A stretch of 9,271 bases of DNA from a bacterium (GTDB lineage Bacteria; Patescibacteriota; Minisyncoccia; JAJYZQ01). Below the pieces are notes generated by a model. That model was not told the origin of the DNA, made no database searches, and saw only the letters and a list, made by a program, of their open reading frames with translations. Positions within the stretch are counted from its first letter, which is position 1. Each line of letters opens with the position of its first letter. The stretch is from positions 1 to 9,271 of the forward strand of contig JAJYZQ010000006.1 of NCBI GenBank assembly GCA_021799835.1, in the 5' to 3' direction. The position numbers were made by a program, and so were the translations under genes. Below are positions 1-6,906 of this stretch, one piece after another.

Positions 1-759
1 ACAGAGAACGCTCTGATGGCGGCAAGTATGTTAGAAGGCACCACGGTGATAAAAATTGCTGCCGCTGAGCCACACATAGAGGATCTTGCGCGGTTCCTCA
101 TTAAAATGGGTGTGCGGATAAAAGGCGTTGGCACGCATACGCTGGAAATTACCGGCACAAAAAAGCTGCACGGCGCGAAGCATACCATCATTCCCGATCC
201 TATAGAGGCAGGGACGTTTCTCATTGGTGCAGCAGCCACCCAAGGCAAAGTGCTCGTGCGCGGCGCACGGCGTGAGCATCTGGACCTGGTAACGGAGAAG
301 CTGGAGGAGTTTGGCGCGCATATTGATTTCCGAAAGGAAGGCATTTATATTGAATCCACGAAATCACTGTCTGCGGCCAAAATAGAGGCGCGCCCATATC
401 CGGGCGTGCCTACGGATCTGCAGTCATTGTTTGGGGTATTGGCAACGCAAGCGGAAGGAACCAGTTTGATCTTTGATACGCTCTATGAGAGCCGGTTGAA
501 ATATTTGGATGAGCTGAATAAAATGGGCGCAAATGCAGCGATACTGGATCCGCATCGCGCAGTGGTCACCGGACCCACGCCGCTCTACGGGCAAGGAACC
601 GTGAGCTTTGACCTGCGTACGGGTGCGGCGCTCATTATTGCAGGCGCTTTGGCGCAGGGGCAAACCCTCATTCAAGATGCATATCAGGTGGATCGCGGCT
701 ATGAGCGCATAGAACAGAAATTACAAGGACTCGGTTTGGATATACAAAGGGTGGAATGA
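1..759 (+). CDS. murA: UDP-N-acetylglucosamine 1-carboxyvinyltransferase MurA (5'-truncated by window edge)
   Basis: MurA transfers enolpyruvate from phosphoenolpyruvate to UDP-GlcNAc in the cytoplasm, the first committed step of peptidoglycan synthesis. The reading frame is open from base 1, so the gene starts upstream. The first visible codons read TEN followed by a hydrophobic run and EGTTVI, matching the mid-protein GATEN motif of MurA. About 252 residues remain of a family length near 420, so the N-terminal part carrying the PEP-reactive Cys (C115 in E. coli) lies outside the window. Conserved C-terminal motifs are intact: PD.IEAGTF, PTDLQ at codons 137-141 (equivalent of catalytic D305), DLRTGAA starting at codon 204 (equivalent of D369), and DRGYERIE starting at codon 231 (equivalent region of R397). 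AroA (EPSP synthase) has the same fold but lacks these motifs. An internal ATG at base 16 is not the start, because the conserved motif begins before it. The Mbl-type gene follows after 21 bp, suggesting co-transcription. Confidence 0.95.
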   Translation, partial: TENALMAASMLEGTTVIKIAAAEPHIEDLARFLIKMGVRIKGVGTHTLEITGTKKLHGAKHTIIPDPIEAGTFLIGAAATQGKVLVRGARREHLDLVTEKLEEFGAHIDFRKEGIYIESTKSLSAAKIEARPYPGVPTDLQSLFGVLATQAEGTSLIFDTLYESRLKYLDELNKMGANAAILDPHRAVVTGPTPLYGQGTVSFDLRTGAALIIAGALAQGQTLIQDAYQVDRGYERIEQKLQGLGLDIQRVE

Positions 760-780
760 CGAGAATAAAATAATACCTCT

Positions 781-1794
781 ATGTTTACCAGAAAACTCGG
801 CATTGATTTAGGAACAGCGAATGTCTTGGTGCATATTCCGCGCAAAGGAATCGTGGTCAATGAGCCGTCTGTGGTAGCGGTATCTATAGATGATAACAGG
901 ATCCTTGCCATAGGCACTGCAGCCAAAGAGATGATCGGCAAGACCCCGGATTCCATCCGCGCGTACCGGCCGTTACGCGATGGCGTTATTGCTGATTACC
1001 GCGTCACGGAAGCAATGCTGCGCTATTTTTTTGAAAAGACATCCGGCGTGTTCGGCTTTATTAAGCCCGAAGTGATGATATCTGTGCCGGCAGGCATTAC
1101 CTCTACCGAGCGGCGTGCAGTCATCCAGGCTGCAATGTCTGCAGGCGCGAAAAATGCGTTCGTAGTCAAAGAGCCGGTGCTTGCTGCATTGGGCGCGGGA
1201 ATATCTATCAATGAACCATCCGGAAATATGATCGTGGATATTGGCGGTGGCACATCGGAAGTAGCGATTATCTCACTGGGCGGCATTGTGTCGTGGGCGT
1301 CGGTGCGGATTGGCGGCGACAAGCTTGATCAGGCAATAGCATACTATATTAAAAAGAAATATAATCTTGCAATCGGTGATCGCACTGCTGAAGATATTAA
1401 AAAGACCATAGGAAAAGCTATCGCGGTTGATGACGATGAGGAAGAACAGATGGAGATTCGTGGGCGAGATTTGGTGAGCGGTTTGCCGAAAAACATTCTC
1501 ATTACTTCAAACGAAGTTGCCTATGCCATTGCTGACGAGCTCAGTGAGATTATTAAAGCCATCAAAACTGTTCTGCAGGATACGCCTCCTGAGCTTGCTG
1601 CGGATATTATGGATAAAGGTATGGTTATTTCCGGCGGCGGAGCATTGCTGCAACATATTGATCAGCTAATCAGCCAGCAGACCGGCGTGCCCGCGATCAT
1701 TGCCGATGAGCCGCTCTTCTGTGTCGCAAAAGGAACCGGCATTGCGCTGGATAACTTGGAGCTCTACAAACGCAGCGTAATGGCGAAGAAGTGA
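781..1794 (+). CDS. mreB: MreB-family actin, Mbl-like paralogue
   Basis: This is a bacterial actin homologue expected to polymerise on the inner membrane face and guide lateral wall synthesis. It has 337 residues, normal for the family. Nucleotide-binding motifs are complete: phosphate-1 DLGTAN (residues 9-14), the Glu before Pro in KEP (E131, the catalytic-water position), phosphate-2 DIGGGT (153-158), RTAED (201-205) and SGGGALL (284-290). Several details recall Bacillus Mbl more than classical MreB: the start MF.R..GIDLGTANVL with Val rather than Thr, the pattern CVA.GTG..LDN near the C-terminus, and the absence of an N-terminal extension. A hydrophobic loop VFGF (90-93) lies where Thermotoga MreB inserts Leu-Phe into the membrane. 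An acidic stretch DDDEEE at 217-222 is distinctive. No clear Shine-Dalgarno is seen in the 21-bp gap after murA. A second paralogue lies at 8135. Family membership is certain; the Mbl label rests on remembered sequence patterns. Confidence 0.93.
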   Translation: MFTRKLGIDLGTANVLVHIPRKGIVVNEPSVVAVSIDDNRILAIGTAAKEMIGKTPDSIRAYRPLRDGVIADYRVTEAMLRYFFEKTSGVFGFIKPEVMISVPAGITSTERRAVIQAAMSAGAKNAFVVKEPVLAALGAGISINEPSGNMIVDIGGGTSEVAIISLGGIVSWASVRIGGDKLDQAIAYYIKKKYNLAIGDRTAEDIKKTIGKAIAVDDDEEEQMEIRGRDLVSGLPKNILITSNEVAYAIADELSEIIKAIKTVLQDTPPELAADIMDKGMVISGGGALLQHIDQLISQQTGVPAIIADEPLFCVAKGTGIALDNLELYKRSVMAKK

Positions 1795-1799
1795 CCACG

Positions 1800-1841
1800 G
1801 TCATCCTGAACCTGCCTGCCGGCAGACAGGTTCAGGAGGAC
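1800..1841. repeat. Long near-perfect intergenic palindrome (repeat family member 1)
   Basis: A 34-bp palindrome at 1804-1837 has 11-bp arms TCCTGAACCTG / CAGGTTCAGGA, one C/A mismatch (1815/1826) and a self-complementary centre CTGCCGGCAG. Pairing resumes on the outside (GTC/GAC), giving 42 bp with two mismatches. The core at 1811-1830 matches 18 of 20 bases of a second palindrome at 6910-6929. No T-run follows on either strand, so a standard intrinsic terminator is unlikely, although the RNA hairpin would be strong. The shared core points to a dispersed repeat. I recall similar CCTGCCTGCCGG palindromes between genes in Patescibacteria, but could not check this. Confidence 0.85.
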
Positions 1842-1858
1842 AAAGAGGGGCAAACGAA

Positions 1859-1887
1859 TTGATACAATAAAAGATGGGAATGATAAG
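1859..1887 (+). promoter_or_regulatory. Possible sigma-70-type promoter for the glycosyltransferase pair
   Basis: TTGATA (1859-1864, 5 of 6 to the -35 consensus) is followed after 17 bp by GATAAG (1882-1887, 4 of 6 to the -10 consensus). Transcription would begin near 1894, about 23 bases before the ATG at 1917. The gap is one of only two over 100 bp in the window, which makes a promoter plausible. This is pattern matching only. Confidence 0.3.
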
Positions 1888-1901
1888 AAGGATAGGGGAA
1901 T

Positions 1902-1906
1902 AGGAA
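1902..1906 (+). promoter_or_regulatory. Possible ribosome binding site AGGAA
   Basis: AGGAA lies 10 bases before the ATG at 1917, within a purine-rich leader (about 1871-1906). It supports 1917 as the start of the first glycosyltransferase. Spacing is slightly long. Confidence 0.4.
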
Positions 1907-1916
1907 TACTGCTAGT

Positions 1917-3107
1917 ATGAAAATTGTTGTTGATGCGCGGCTAGCATTCGCGCGGGAAAAGACCGGCATAGAAGGATATGTTGCGGCGATCATCCGCGAG
2001 TGGCAAGCGTTGGCAAAAAAAAGCCCGGAGAAATTCGCCGGCGTGCATATTGTGCTCTATGCGGATCGCCGCGCGCGGGAATTTATTGGCGATGCATCGT
2101 TTGGCGACGCGTTTGAGGTTAAGTATGTATCGTCTGCGCTGACCAGCCAGCCCAGCTGGTTTTTTATTTTGCATAAAGAGAAGCCGGATGTTTTCTGGGG
2201 GCCGAGCGGATTGCCGTTGGTATTCTTGTTTCTCTGTTTTCCGCGGATAAAGAAGGTCGCCACGTCTCACGGCCTTGCGTTTGCGCATAATCCGCGCGCA
2301 TACGCATTCCTACATCTCTTGCGCTTTATGCTGATCACGTTTACATCCGCAAAGCGTTCGCATAAGATCATTGCGGTATCACATCACGTGCAAGGAGAAC
2401 TGGCGAAGCGGTATCACCTTCATCCCGATCGCATTGTAGTCATTCATAATGGCGTTCATACAGAAAACAGTGCTGCAGTTGCGCGGGATGTGCCGGCACG
2501 GGAAAATATTCTTCGCGCAAAAAAGAATTATATAGTATATCTGGGGCGGATGGCGAAAGAAAAAAATATTGCTCTGCTGATTGCAGGATACCAGGCATTG
2601 CCGGCGGATGTTCTGCCCGATCTTAAGCTGGTGCTGTGCGGGCCGGTGCAGGATGAGGATTTTGCGGGATCTGCTGCGGATGCGATAACTCATTTGCCTG
2701 ATATTGCTGCGCTGGAAGCAGCGCTTTCCGTATCGGGGAGAAAAATTTTCCATATTCCCCATACGGACGGTGCAGAAAAAACACGGCTCATTATGGAAGC
2801 ACGGGCACTGGTTATGCCTGCGCACTATGAAGGATTTGGCATAGCAACCGGAGAAGCGCAAGCGCTCATGACGCCGGTCATTGCTGCAGACATCCCCACC
2901 AATCACGAAGTAGCGGGGGAAAGCGCACTATTCTTTGATCCCCGCGATGCTGCAGCGCTTGCTGCGGCGATCCAAACGCTGTTGTCAGATCAAGTTTTCT
3001 ATAATAGAATGGCGCACCAGGGATACGAGAATAGTAAGCGGTTCTCTTGGGCGCATACGGCTCTCGCTACTCTGGATATGCTGATTGCGGCAGCGAAAAC
3101 CCGCTGA
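1917..3107 (+). CDS. Glycosyltransferase, GT4 / GT-B fold (MtfB-like)
   Basis: This is a retaining sugar-nucleotide-dependent glycosyltransferase, probably cytoplasmic or peripheral on the membrane, acting in surface polysaccharide or glycolipid assembly. It has 396 residues, typical for GT4. The N-terminal Rossmann half begins MKIVVDARLA followed by G.EGY, a common start for this subgroup. The linker region has IIAVSHHVQGELAKRY and VVIHNGV, then the C-terminal donor-binding half opens with YLGRMAKEKN. The E-x7-E donor motif is EGFGIATGE (E305 and E313), followed by the P-VIAADIPTNHEV loop. A hydrophobic, basic stretch around residues 98-145 (LPLVFLFLCF and LLRFMLITF) could help membrane association; no confident transmembrane helix is claimed. 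Start chosen at 1917 because MKIVV is the usual first strand and AGGAA precedes it. A second, different GT4 enzyme follows 35 bp downstream. The sugar donor and acceptor cannot be read from the sequence. Confidence 0.9.
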   Translation: MKIVVDARLAFAREKTGIEGYVAAIIREWQALAKKSPEKFAGVHIVLYADRRAREFIGDASFGDAFEVKYVSSALTSQPSWFFILHKEKPDVFWGPSGLPLVFLFLCFPRIKKVATSHGLAFAHNPRAYAFLHLLRFMLITFTSAKRSHKIIAVSHHVQGELAKRYHLHPDRIVVIHNGVHTENSAAVARDVPARENILRAKKNYIVYLGRMAKEKNIALLIAGYQALPADVLPDLKLVLCGPVQDEDFAGSAADAITHLPDIAALEAALSVSGRKIFHIPHTDGAEKTRLIMEARALVMPAHYEGFGIATGEAQALMTPVIAADIPTNHEVAGESALFFDPRDAAALAAAIQTLLSDQVFYNRMAHQGYENSKRFSWAHTALATLDMLIAAAKTR

Positions 3108-3142
3108 CCGCTCGTACTACTAGAACAACTTATTATCGGCTT

Positions 3143-4354
3143 ATGCGCGTAGCACTGGTGCATGAATTGCTGATGCGGCGGGGAGGGGCGGAACGGGTAA
3201 CGCAAGCACTGGCAGAACTTTATCCGGAGGCGGATATTTTTTTAATTCTTGGCGACGAACATCGTGCGGCGGAAATGTTTCCCGATCGGCGCATTGTTTT
3301 TTCATTTTTGCAGCATTGGCCGGCATTTTTGCGCAAGCATTTTCAATTGCTCTTGCCGTTCTTTCCGGCTGCCGTGGAAAGTTTTGACCTCTCCGGCTAC
3401 GACCTGGTGATCTCTTCTTCCAGCGCTTTTGGTAAAGGCGTTATCACCAAGCCGGATACGCTGCACATTTGCTATATGCATACGCCGATGCGTTTTGCAT
3501 GGGACTGGTATTTTGAATATTTGCGTGACGAACATACGGAACAAGCGCGGGGACTGTGGGGCGAGCCAACACTATTGCGGCTCACTGCATTTCTGGCGCG
3601 GCTGGTGCTCCATTTTTTGCGGTTGTGGGATTATGAAGCGGCAAAGCGCCCGGATGCAATCATTGCAAATTCCCGCACTACCCAGCGCCGCATTCGCAAA
3701 TATTATGGCAGAGAGTCCACCGTTATCTATCCGCCGGTAGAACTTATGCCAGATGTTTTGCCCGCTTCGGCAGAATGGGAAGCTGTAGATCCGCAGCTCT
3801 TGCGCATCGTACGCGAAGGAAAATTTTATTTTATTGCCGCAGCGCTCTCACCCTATAAAAATATTGATCTTGCGGTGCGCGCATTCAATAATCTCCAGCT
3901 GCCGCTCGTCATTGCGGGGGAGGGCAAAGAACGCAAGCATCTGCAAAAACTGGCTGATCGCACGGTTTATTTTGCCGGGTTTTTGGCGGATGATATGCTA
4001 GCAGTATTTTACCGCAAATGCCGCGCATTTGTTTTTCCGGGCGAAGATGATTTTGGTATAGCGCCGGTGGAAGCGATGCAGTGTGGCAAACCAGTGCTCG
4101 CACTGCGCCGCGGTGGCGCCAAGGAAACTGTGCAAGACGGCGTGAGTGGCCTATTCTTTGATTATCCGGAGGTGGAATTGTTGGCAGACGGCGTGCGGCG
4201 CATAGAAGAGCAGTACGCTTTGTTTGATCCGGAGGCAATTCGCCGTTCCGCTGAGGCATTTAAAAAATCGCAGTTTGCGCGTACAATACAGGCATATGTA
4301 CAAACCCGCTACAGAAACTATTTTGCCGATTCTGATGCCGTATCTCAAAAATAA
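3143..4354 (+). CDS. Glycosyltransferase, GT4 family (WbaZ-like)
   Basis: This is a second GT-B fold glycosyltransferase, 403 residues, resembling the WbaZ-like group of mannosyltransferases. The N-terminus MRVALVHELLMRRGGAERV is the characteristic first strand plus GGAE glycine loop. Later motifs are YMHTPMRFAWD, RLWDYEAAKRPDAIIANS, RIRKYYGRE, VIYPPVE and the donor-site segment GEDDFGIAPVEAMQCGKPV (E301 to E310). An upstream in-frame ATG at 3047 would add 32 residues of unlike sequence and overlap the previous gene by 61 bp, so 3143 is preferred. No Shine-Dalgarno is evident before 3143. It lies 35 bp after the first glycosyltransferase and the two probably act in the same glycan pathway. 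Mannose is a guess from the family name; the true substrate is unknown. The 3' end overlaps the next gene. Confidence 0.9.
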   Translation: MRVALVHELLMRRGGAERVTQALAELYPEADIFLILGDEHRAAEMFPDRRIVFSFLQHWPAFLRKHFQLLLPFFPAAVESFDLSGYDLVISSSSAFGKGVITKPDTLHICYMHTPMRFAWDWYFEYLRDEHTEQARGLWGEPTLLRLTAFLARLVLHFLRLWDYEAAKRPDAIIANSRTTQRRIRKYYGRESTVIYPPVELMPDVLPASAEWEAVDPQLLRIVREGKFYFIAAALSPYKNIDLAVRAFNNLQLPLVIAGEGKERKHLQKLADRTVYFAGFLADDMLAVFYRKCRAFVFPGEDDFGIAPVEAMQCGKPVLALRRGGAKETVQDGVSGLFFDYPEVELLADGVRRIEEQYALFDPEAIRRSAEAFKKSQFARTIQAYVQTRYRNYFADSDAVSQK

Positions 4355-5129
4355 TCGCGCATTTCATACGATGCTGTTCTCTGGCACGCGGACGGATCTG
4401 TTGGATCAGGCAATACTCTTTGCGCGCGGCGCGTTATGCAATGCCCCTCGTTCAAATGGAGGGCCGTGTGGCACGTGTGCTGCATGCCAGGATAGTCGGT
4501 CAGTAGGTCAGGATATTCGGTTGATTATGCCGGAGGATTCTGCGAGTATCACTATTGATCAAGTGCGTGTAGTGCGGGATTTTCTCCAGCGCTCACCGCT
4601 TGTTTCCCGCCGCTCGGCGGCGGTGGTCTATCCGGCTGATAGTATGAACACCGAAGCGCAAAATGCGTTGCTTAAAATTTTGGAAGAGCCGCCGGCGAAT
4701 GCTGTAATTATCCTAGCTACACGATCTATGCGCGGCATTCTCCCGACCATTCTATCGCGCAGCACGGCAGTATATTGCGGATCACGTCAATCTGCGGTGG
4801 GCGACTTGAATGAAGCAAAGCGAGAATTTTGGCAGGGCATAACCAACACACCCCAATCGGCTTCGCCGGCAAGTGTGCAATATATGGGGTCGGTAATTGA
4901 TCGCATTGCCGACAGAGAAGAAGCAGGAGCGTTTTTGGATGCTGGACTATGGGTGTGCAATGATAGCGCGAAAATAAATGCGCGTAGCGGAAAACTTCGC
5001 CAAGCGGCACAGGGTGCGCAGCGCACCCGCGCACTGATACGCGCAAAACAGGATATCACTGAGCGCAATGCAAACATCAAGCTTCGCTTGACGAATGCGC
5101 TGTTGTTCGGCGATCTGCGTAAATCATAA
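4296..5129 (+). CDS. holB: DNA polymerase III clamp-loader subunit delta-prime-like
   Basis: This looks like the delta-prime subunit of the clamp loader, which helps load the beta sliding clamp during replication. The AAA+ core pattern is LKNNRAFHTMLFSG, then a four-Cys zinc module C-x9-C-x2-C-x2-C (residues 48, 58, 61, 64), then EAQNALLKILEEPP (120-133) and ILPTILSRS (149-156). The P-loop position reads SGTRTDLLDQ with no Gly-Lys-Ser/Thr, so ATP binding is not expected. This fits delta-prime and argues against DnaX tau/gamma. The usual SRC motif is SRS here, but the Arg finger is kept. From ATG 4296 the protein has 277 residues, somewhat short of E. coli (334), with a divergent, charged C-terminal helical region. 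ATG 4296 keeps the first helix (ETILPILMPYL) and overlaps the glycosyltransferase by 59 bp; ATG 4335 would overlap by 20 bp but cut that helix. An upstream TTG at 4224 adds non-homologous sequence. Confidence 0.85.
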   Translation: MYKPATETILPILMPYLKNNRAFHTMLFSGTRTDLLDQAILFARGALCNAPRSNGGPCGTCAACQDSRSVGQDIRLIMPEDSASITIDQVRVVRDFLQRSPLVSRRSAAVVYPADSMNTEAQNALLKILEEPPANAVIILATRSMRGILPTILSRSTAVYCGSRQSAVGDLNEAKREFWQGITNTPQSASPASVQYMGSVIDRIADREEAGAFLDAGLWVCNDSAKINARSGKLRQAAQGAQRTRALIRAKQDITERNANIKLRLTNALLFGDLRKS

Positions 5130-5132
5130 ATC

Positions 5133-5136
5133 GGAG
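5133..5136 (+). promoter_or_regulatory. Possible ribosome binding site GGAG
   Basis: GGAG lies 11 bases before the ATG at 5148, inside the 18-bp gap after the delta-prime gene. It supports 5148 as the propeller gene start. Confidence 0.35.
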
Positions 5137-5147
5137 CATTTGTTAGT

Positions 5148-6230
5148 ATGTTTGCTAATGCCATTGAATTTTTAAAGACATTTAAAAAGCCGGCATTGAT
5201 CATTGCGGCAGTCGCCGTGGTAGTGTTTTTAGTTTCATTTTTTCTGCGCTTCTCGTCATTTCACCAGGGATTTTTGGATACACAGACAATGTTTGTGAGT
5301 GCTGACCAGGGAAATTCGTGGACGAACAATATTTATTTTACTACGCAAGGATTTTCCGGCTATCCGGTGACCAGTATGGCGGAAGTTGATTATGGCCAAG
5401 ACCACAGTGCGCTGGTTATTGGTACGGGCGGCTATGGATTGTTTGTAAGTTTTAACGATGCGACCAGCTGGAGCAAGATCAATTATGCGCCGACTGATCA
5501 AGGATATATCAATGACCTTTTTGCTGATAGTGCCGGAAATCTTTGGGTGGCGGAAAATTATGGCCATCAAACGATATTGATTGAGGGCATGTTGGACGCG
5601 CATAACACCTTCCAATGGTCAACAAAATATAGCGTCTATACGCCGCAAAATGCTATCCAAGCGGTTGCGGTGGATCCTGCGCGCGGGGTTGTTTATATGA
5701 CGATTGGAAAGAGCTTGCTGGCGAGCACCGATGGCGGCAAAACATGGAACGATGCGTTCATATTTCATTATGCTATTCGCCAGCTTTTTGTGACTCCAGG
5801 CAATGGCGCGCTCTATGCGGTTGCACAAAACGCGGTCTACAAAAGCACGAACGGCGGTACAGCATGGTCAAGTATTGTTTCTCCGGCGATCCAAGGAGAT
5901 ATCGGCTCAAGCCCCATTTCTTTTTTTGTGGATAAGGGAAACGATGCCATTCTATATATCGGCTATCGCACGACACTTTTGCGGAGCATTAATAGCGGCA
6001 GATCGTGGGGAAGAGTGCCGTTGTTGATGAATATTCCTGCGGACATCACCGCGGTATATGCAAATCCGCGCGCACCCTATAATATTTATGCAGCCGCAGG
6101 ATCAAATATGTACGTATCATATAATGGCGGAGATACGTGGCAAGCGCGCAATCTGTCGACTGCGAAGAAATTAGCGCTGATATTCATCAGCATTCACGAT
6201 CCGAATATCGTTTTTGTGGGATTGCAATAA
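5148..6230 (+). CDS. Membrane-anchored BNR/Asp-box beta-propeller (Ycf48-like fold), function unknown
   Basis: This 360-residue protein has a short basic N-terminus, one hydrophobic anchor at about residues 15-34 (PALIIAAVAVVVFLVSFFLR), and no lipobox. The rest should lie outside the membrane. Six Asp-box motifs (S-x-D/N-x-G-x-T/S-W) are visible: SADQGNSW 51-58, SFNDATSW 101-108, STDGGKTW 193-200, STNGGTAW 233-240, SINSGRSW 280-287 and SYNGGDTW 324-331. Spacing is 40-50 residues except for one 92-residue gap around 109-192, which would hold a degenerate blade, so a seven-bladed propeller is likely. The fold is shared by sialidases and Ycf48/HCF136 assembly factors. I see no sialidase FRIP motif or obvious catalytic set, so an enzymatic role is not supported; binding or scaffolding is more likely. 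It sits between the delta-prime gene (18 bp upstream) and frr (23 bp downstream), so it is probably co-transcribed, but this does not reveal its job. Confidence 0.8.
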   Translation: MFANAIEFLKTFKKPALIIAAVAVVVFLVSFFLRFSSFHQGFLDTQTMFVSADQGNSWTNNIYFTTQGFSGYPVTSMAEVDYGQDHSALVIGTGGYGLFVSFNDATSWSKINYAPTDQGYINDLFADSAGNLWVAENYGHQTILIEGMLDAHNTFQWSTKYSVYTPQNAIQAVAVDPARGVVYMTIGKSLLASTDGGKTWNDAFIFHYAIRQLFVTPGNGALYAVAQNAVYKSTNGGTAWSSIVSPAIQGDIGSSPISFFVDKGNDAILYIGYRTTLLRSINSGRSWGRVPLLMNIPADITAVYANPRAPYNIYAAAGSNMYVSYNGGDTWQARNLSTAKKLALIFISIHDPNIVFVGLQ

Positions 6231-6253
6231 AATAATCATTAAACCATAGTGAT

Positions 6254-6808
6254 ATGCGTCCAGAAGTGCAAAAATTACAGCAAGAACTGCGTAAAACCTT
6301 TGAAAATCTGCAAAGGGAATTGGCGGGAATCCGGACATCGCGGGCATCGGCAAACCTTTTGGAAGATATAGACGTTGAGTATATGGGCAGCACGTTGCAT
6401 ATTAAGCAATTAGCGTCTTTAAGCGTGCCGGACGCTAAGACCGTTCTGATTACTCCCTGGGATAAGAACGCGGTAAAAGATATTGAAAAGGGGATCTTGG
6501 CATCCGGTCTCAACCTTAATCCTGCGGTGGATGGCACGACGCTGCGCATTGTATTTCCGCCGATGACCGAAGAGCGGCGGTTGGAACTGGTGAAAGTGAT
6601 CGGCAAAAAGGCAGAAGAAAGCAGAATCTCTTCACGGCAAGAGCGCGACAAAGCCATCAAAGCGCTGGCAGCACTCAAAGAATCCAAACAAATGTCAGAG
6701 AACGAAGAGTCCGGTGCGCGGAAAGAAATTCAGGCGGCCATAGATGCATTTAACCGCGATGTTGAACAAGCCGCAAAAAAGAAAGAAGAAGAAATAAAGT
6801 CAATCTAA
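6254..6808 (+). CDS. frr: Ribosome recycling factor
   Basis: RRF works with EF-G to split the ribosome after termination. Length is 184 residues, as in other bacteria (185 in E. coli). The sequence follows the family from end to end: LAGIRTSRASANLLEDI near residues 23-39, VEYMGS, LASLSVPDAKTVLITPWD, GLNLNP (85-90), and PPMTEERRLELVK (102-114). Domain I helix 3 carries R124, R128 and R131 in RISSRQERDKA, aligning without gaps with E. coli RVAVRNVRRDA, so the ribosome-contacting arginines R129 and R132 are kept as R128 and R131. The next two positions, R-D in E. coli, are D-K here. The lysine/glutamate-rich C-terminal helix ends KKKEEEIKSI. ATG 6254 is the natural N-terminus; no Shine-Dalgarno is evident. 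In many bacteria frr is followed by uppS-cdsA-dxr-rseP; here only rseP follows, after a repeat-rich gap. Confidence 0.97.
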   Translation: MRPEVQKLQQELRKTFENLQRELAGIRTSRASANLLEDIDVEYMGSTLHIKQLASLSVPDAKTVLITPWDKNAVKDIEKGILASGLNLNPAVDGTTLRIVFPPMTEERRLELVKVIGKKAEESRISSRQERDKAIKALAALKESKQMSENEESGARKEIQAAIDAFNRDVEQAAKKKEEEIKSI

Positions 6809-6810
6809 GT

Positions 6811-6906
6811 GTTATCCTGAACCGATTCGGTCTGAGCTCTCACGGTTGAAGACTTGTTTCAGGATCTTGAGATATAACGTAATCCGACTATGAGAGATTC
6901 TGAAAC
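6811..6906. repeat. Overlapping inverted repeats with a shared arm
   Basis: Arms ATCCTGAA (6814-6821) and TTCAGGAT (6858-6865) are perfect complements 36 bp apart. A second pair, GTTTCAGGATCT (6856-6867) and AGATTCTGAAAC (6895-6906), matches 11 of 12, the exception being a G/T pair that could wobble in RNA. The two pairs share 6858-6865, so only one can form at a time. A smaller palindrome ACCGA-T-TCGGT sits at 6821-6831. The left end GTTATCCTGAACC (6811-6823) matches 12 of 13 bases at 1800-1812, linking this unit to the palindrome after the Mbl-type gene. Confidence 0.75.

Noticed and set aside
1804..1837. Intrinsic transcription terminator after the Mbl-type gene
   Set aside because: The hairpin is strong but no T-run follows on either strand, and the core recurs at 6910-6929, which fits a dispersed repeat better.
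3047..3142. Longer start for the second glycosyltransferase
   Set aside because: It would add 32 residues unlike any GT4 N-terminus and overlap the first glycosyltransferase. MRVALVHELL from 3143 is the expected first beta strand.
4224..4295. TTG start for the delta-prime gene
   Set aside because: It adds 24 basic residues that read as out-of-frame glycosyltransferase coding sequence, and ATG 4296 already includes the expected first helix.
5148..6230. Sialidase or other glycoside hydrolase
   Set aside because: Asp-boxes alone are structural. I see no FRIP motif or arginine triad arrangement, so only a propeller fold is claimed.
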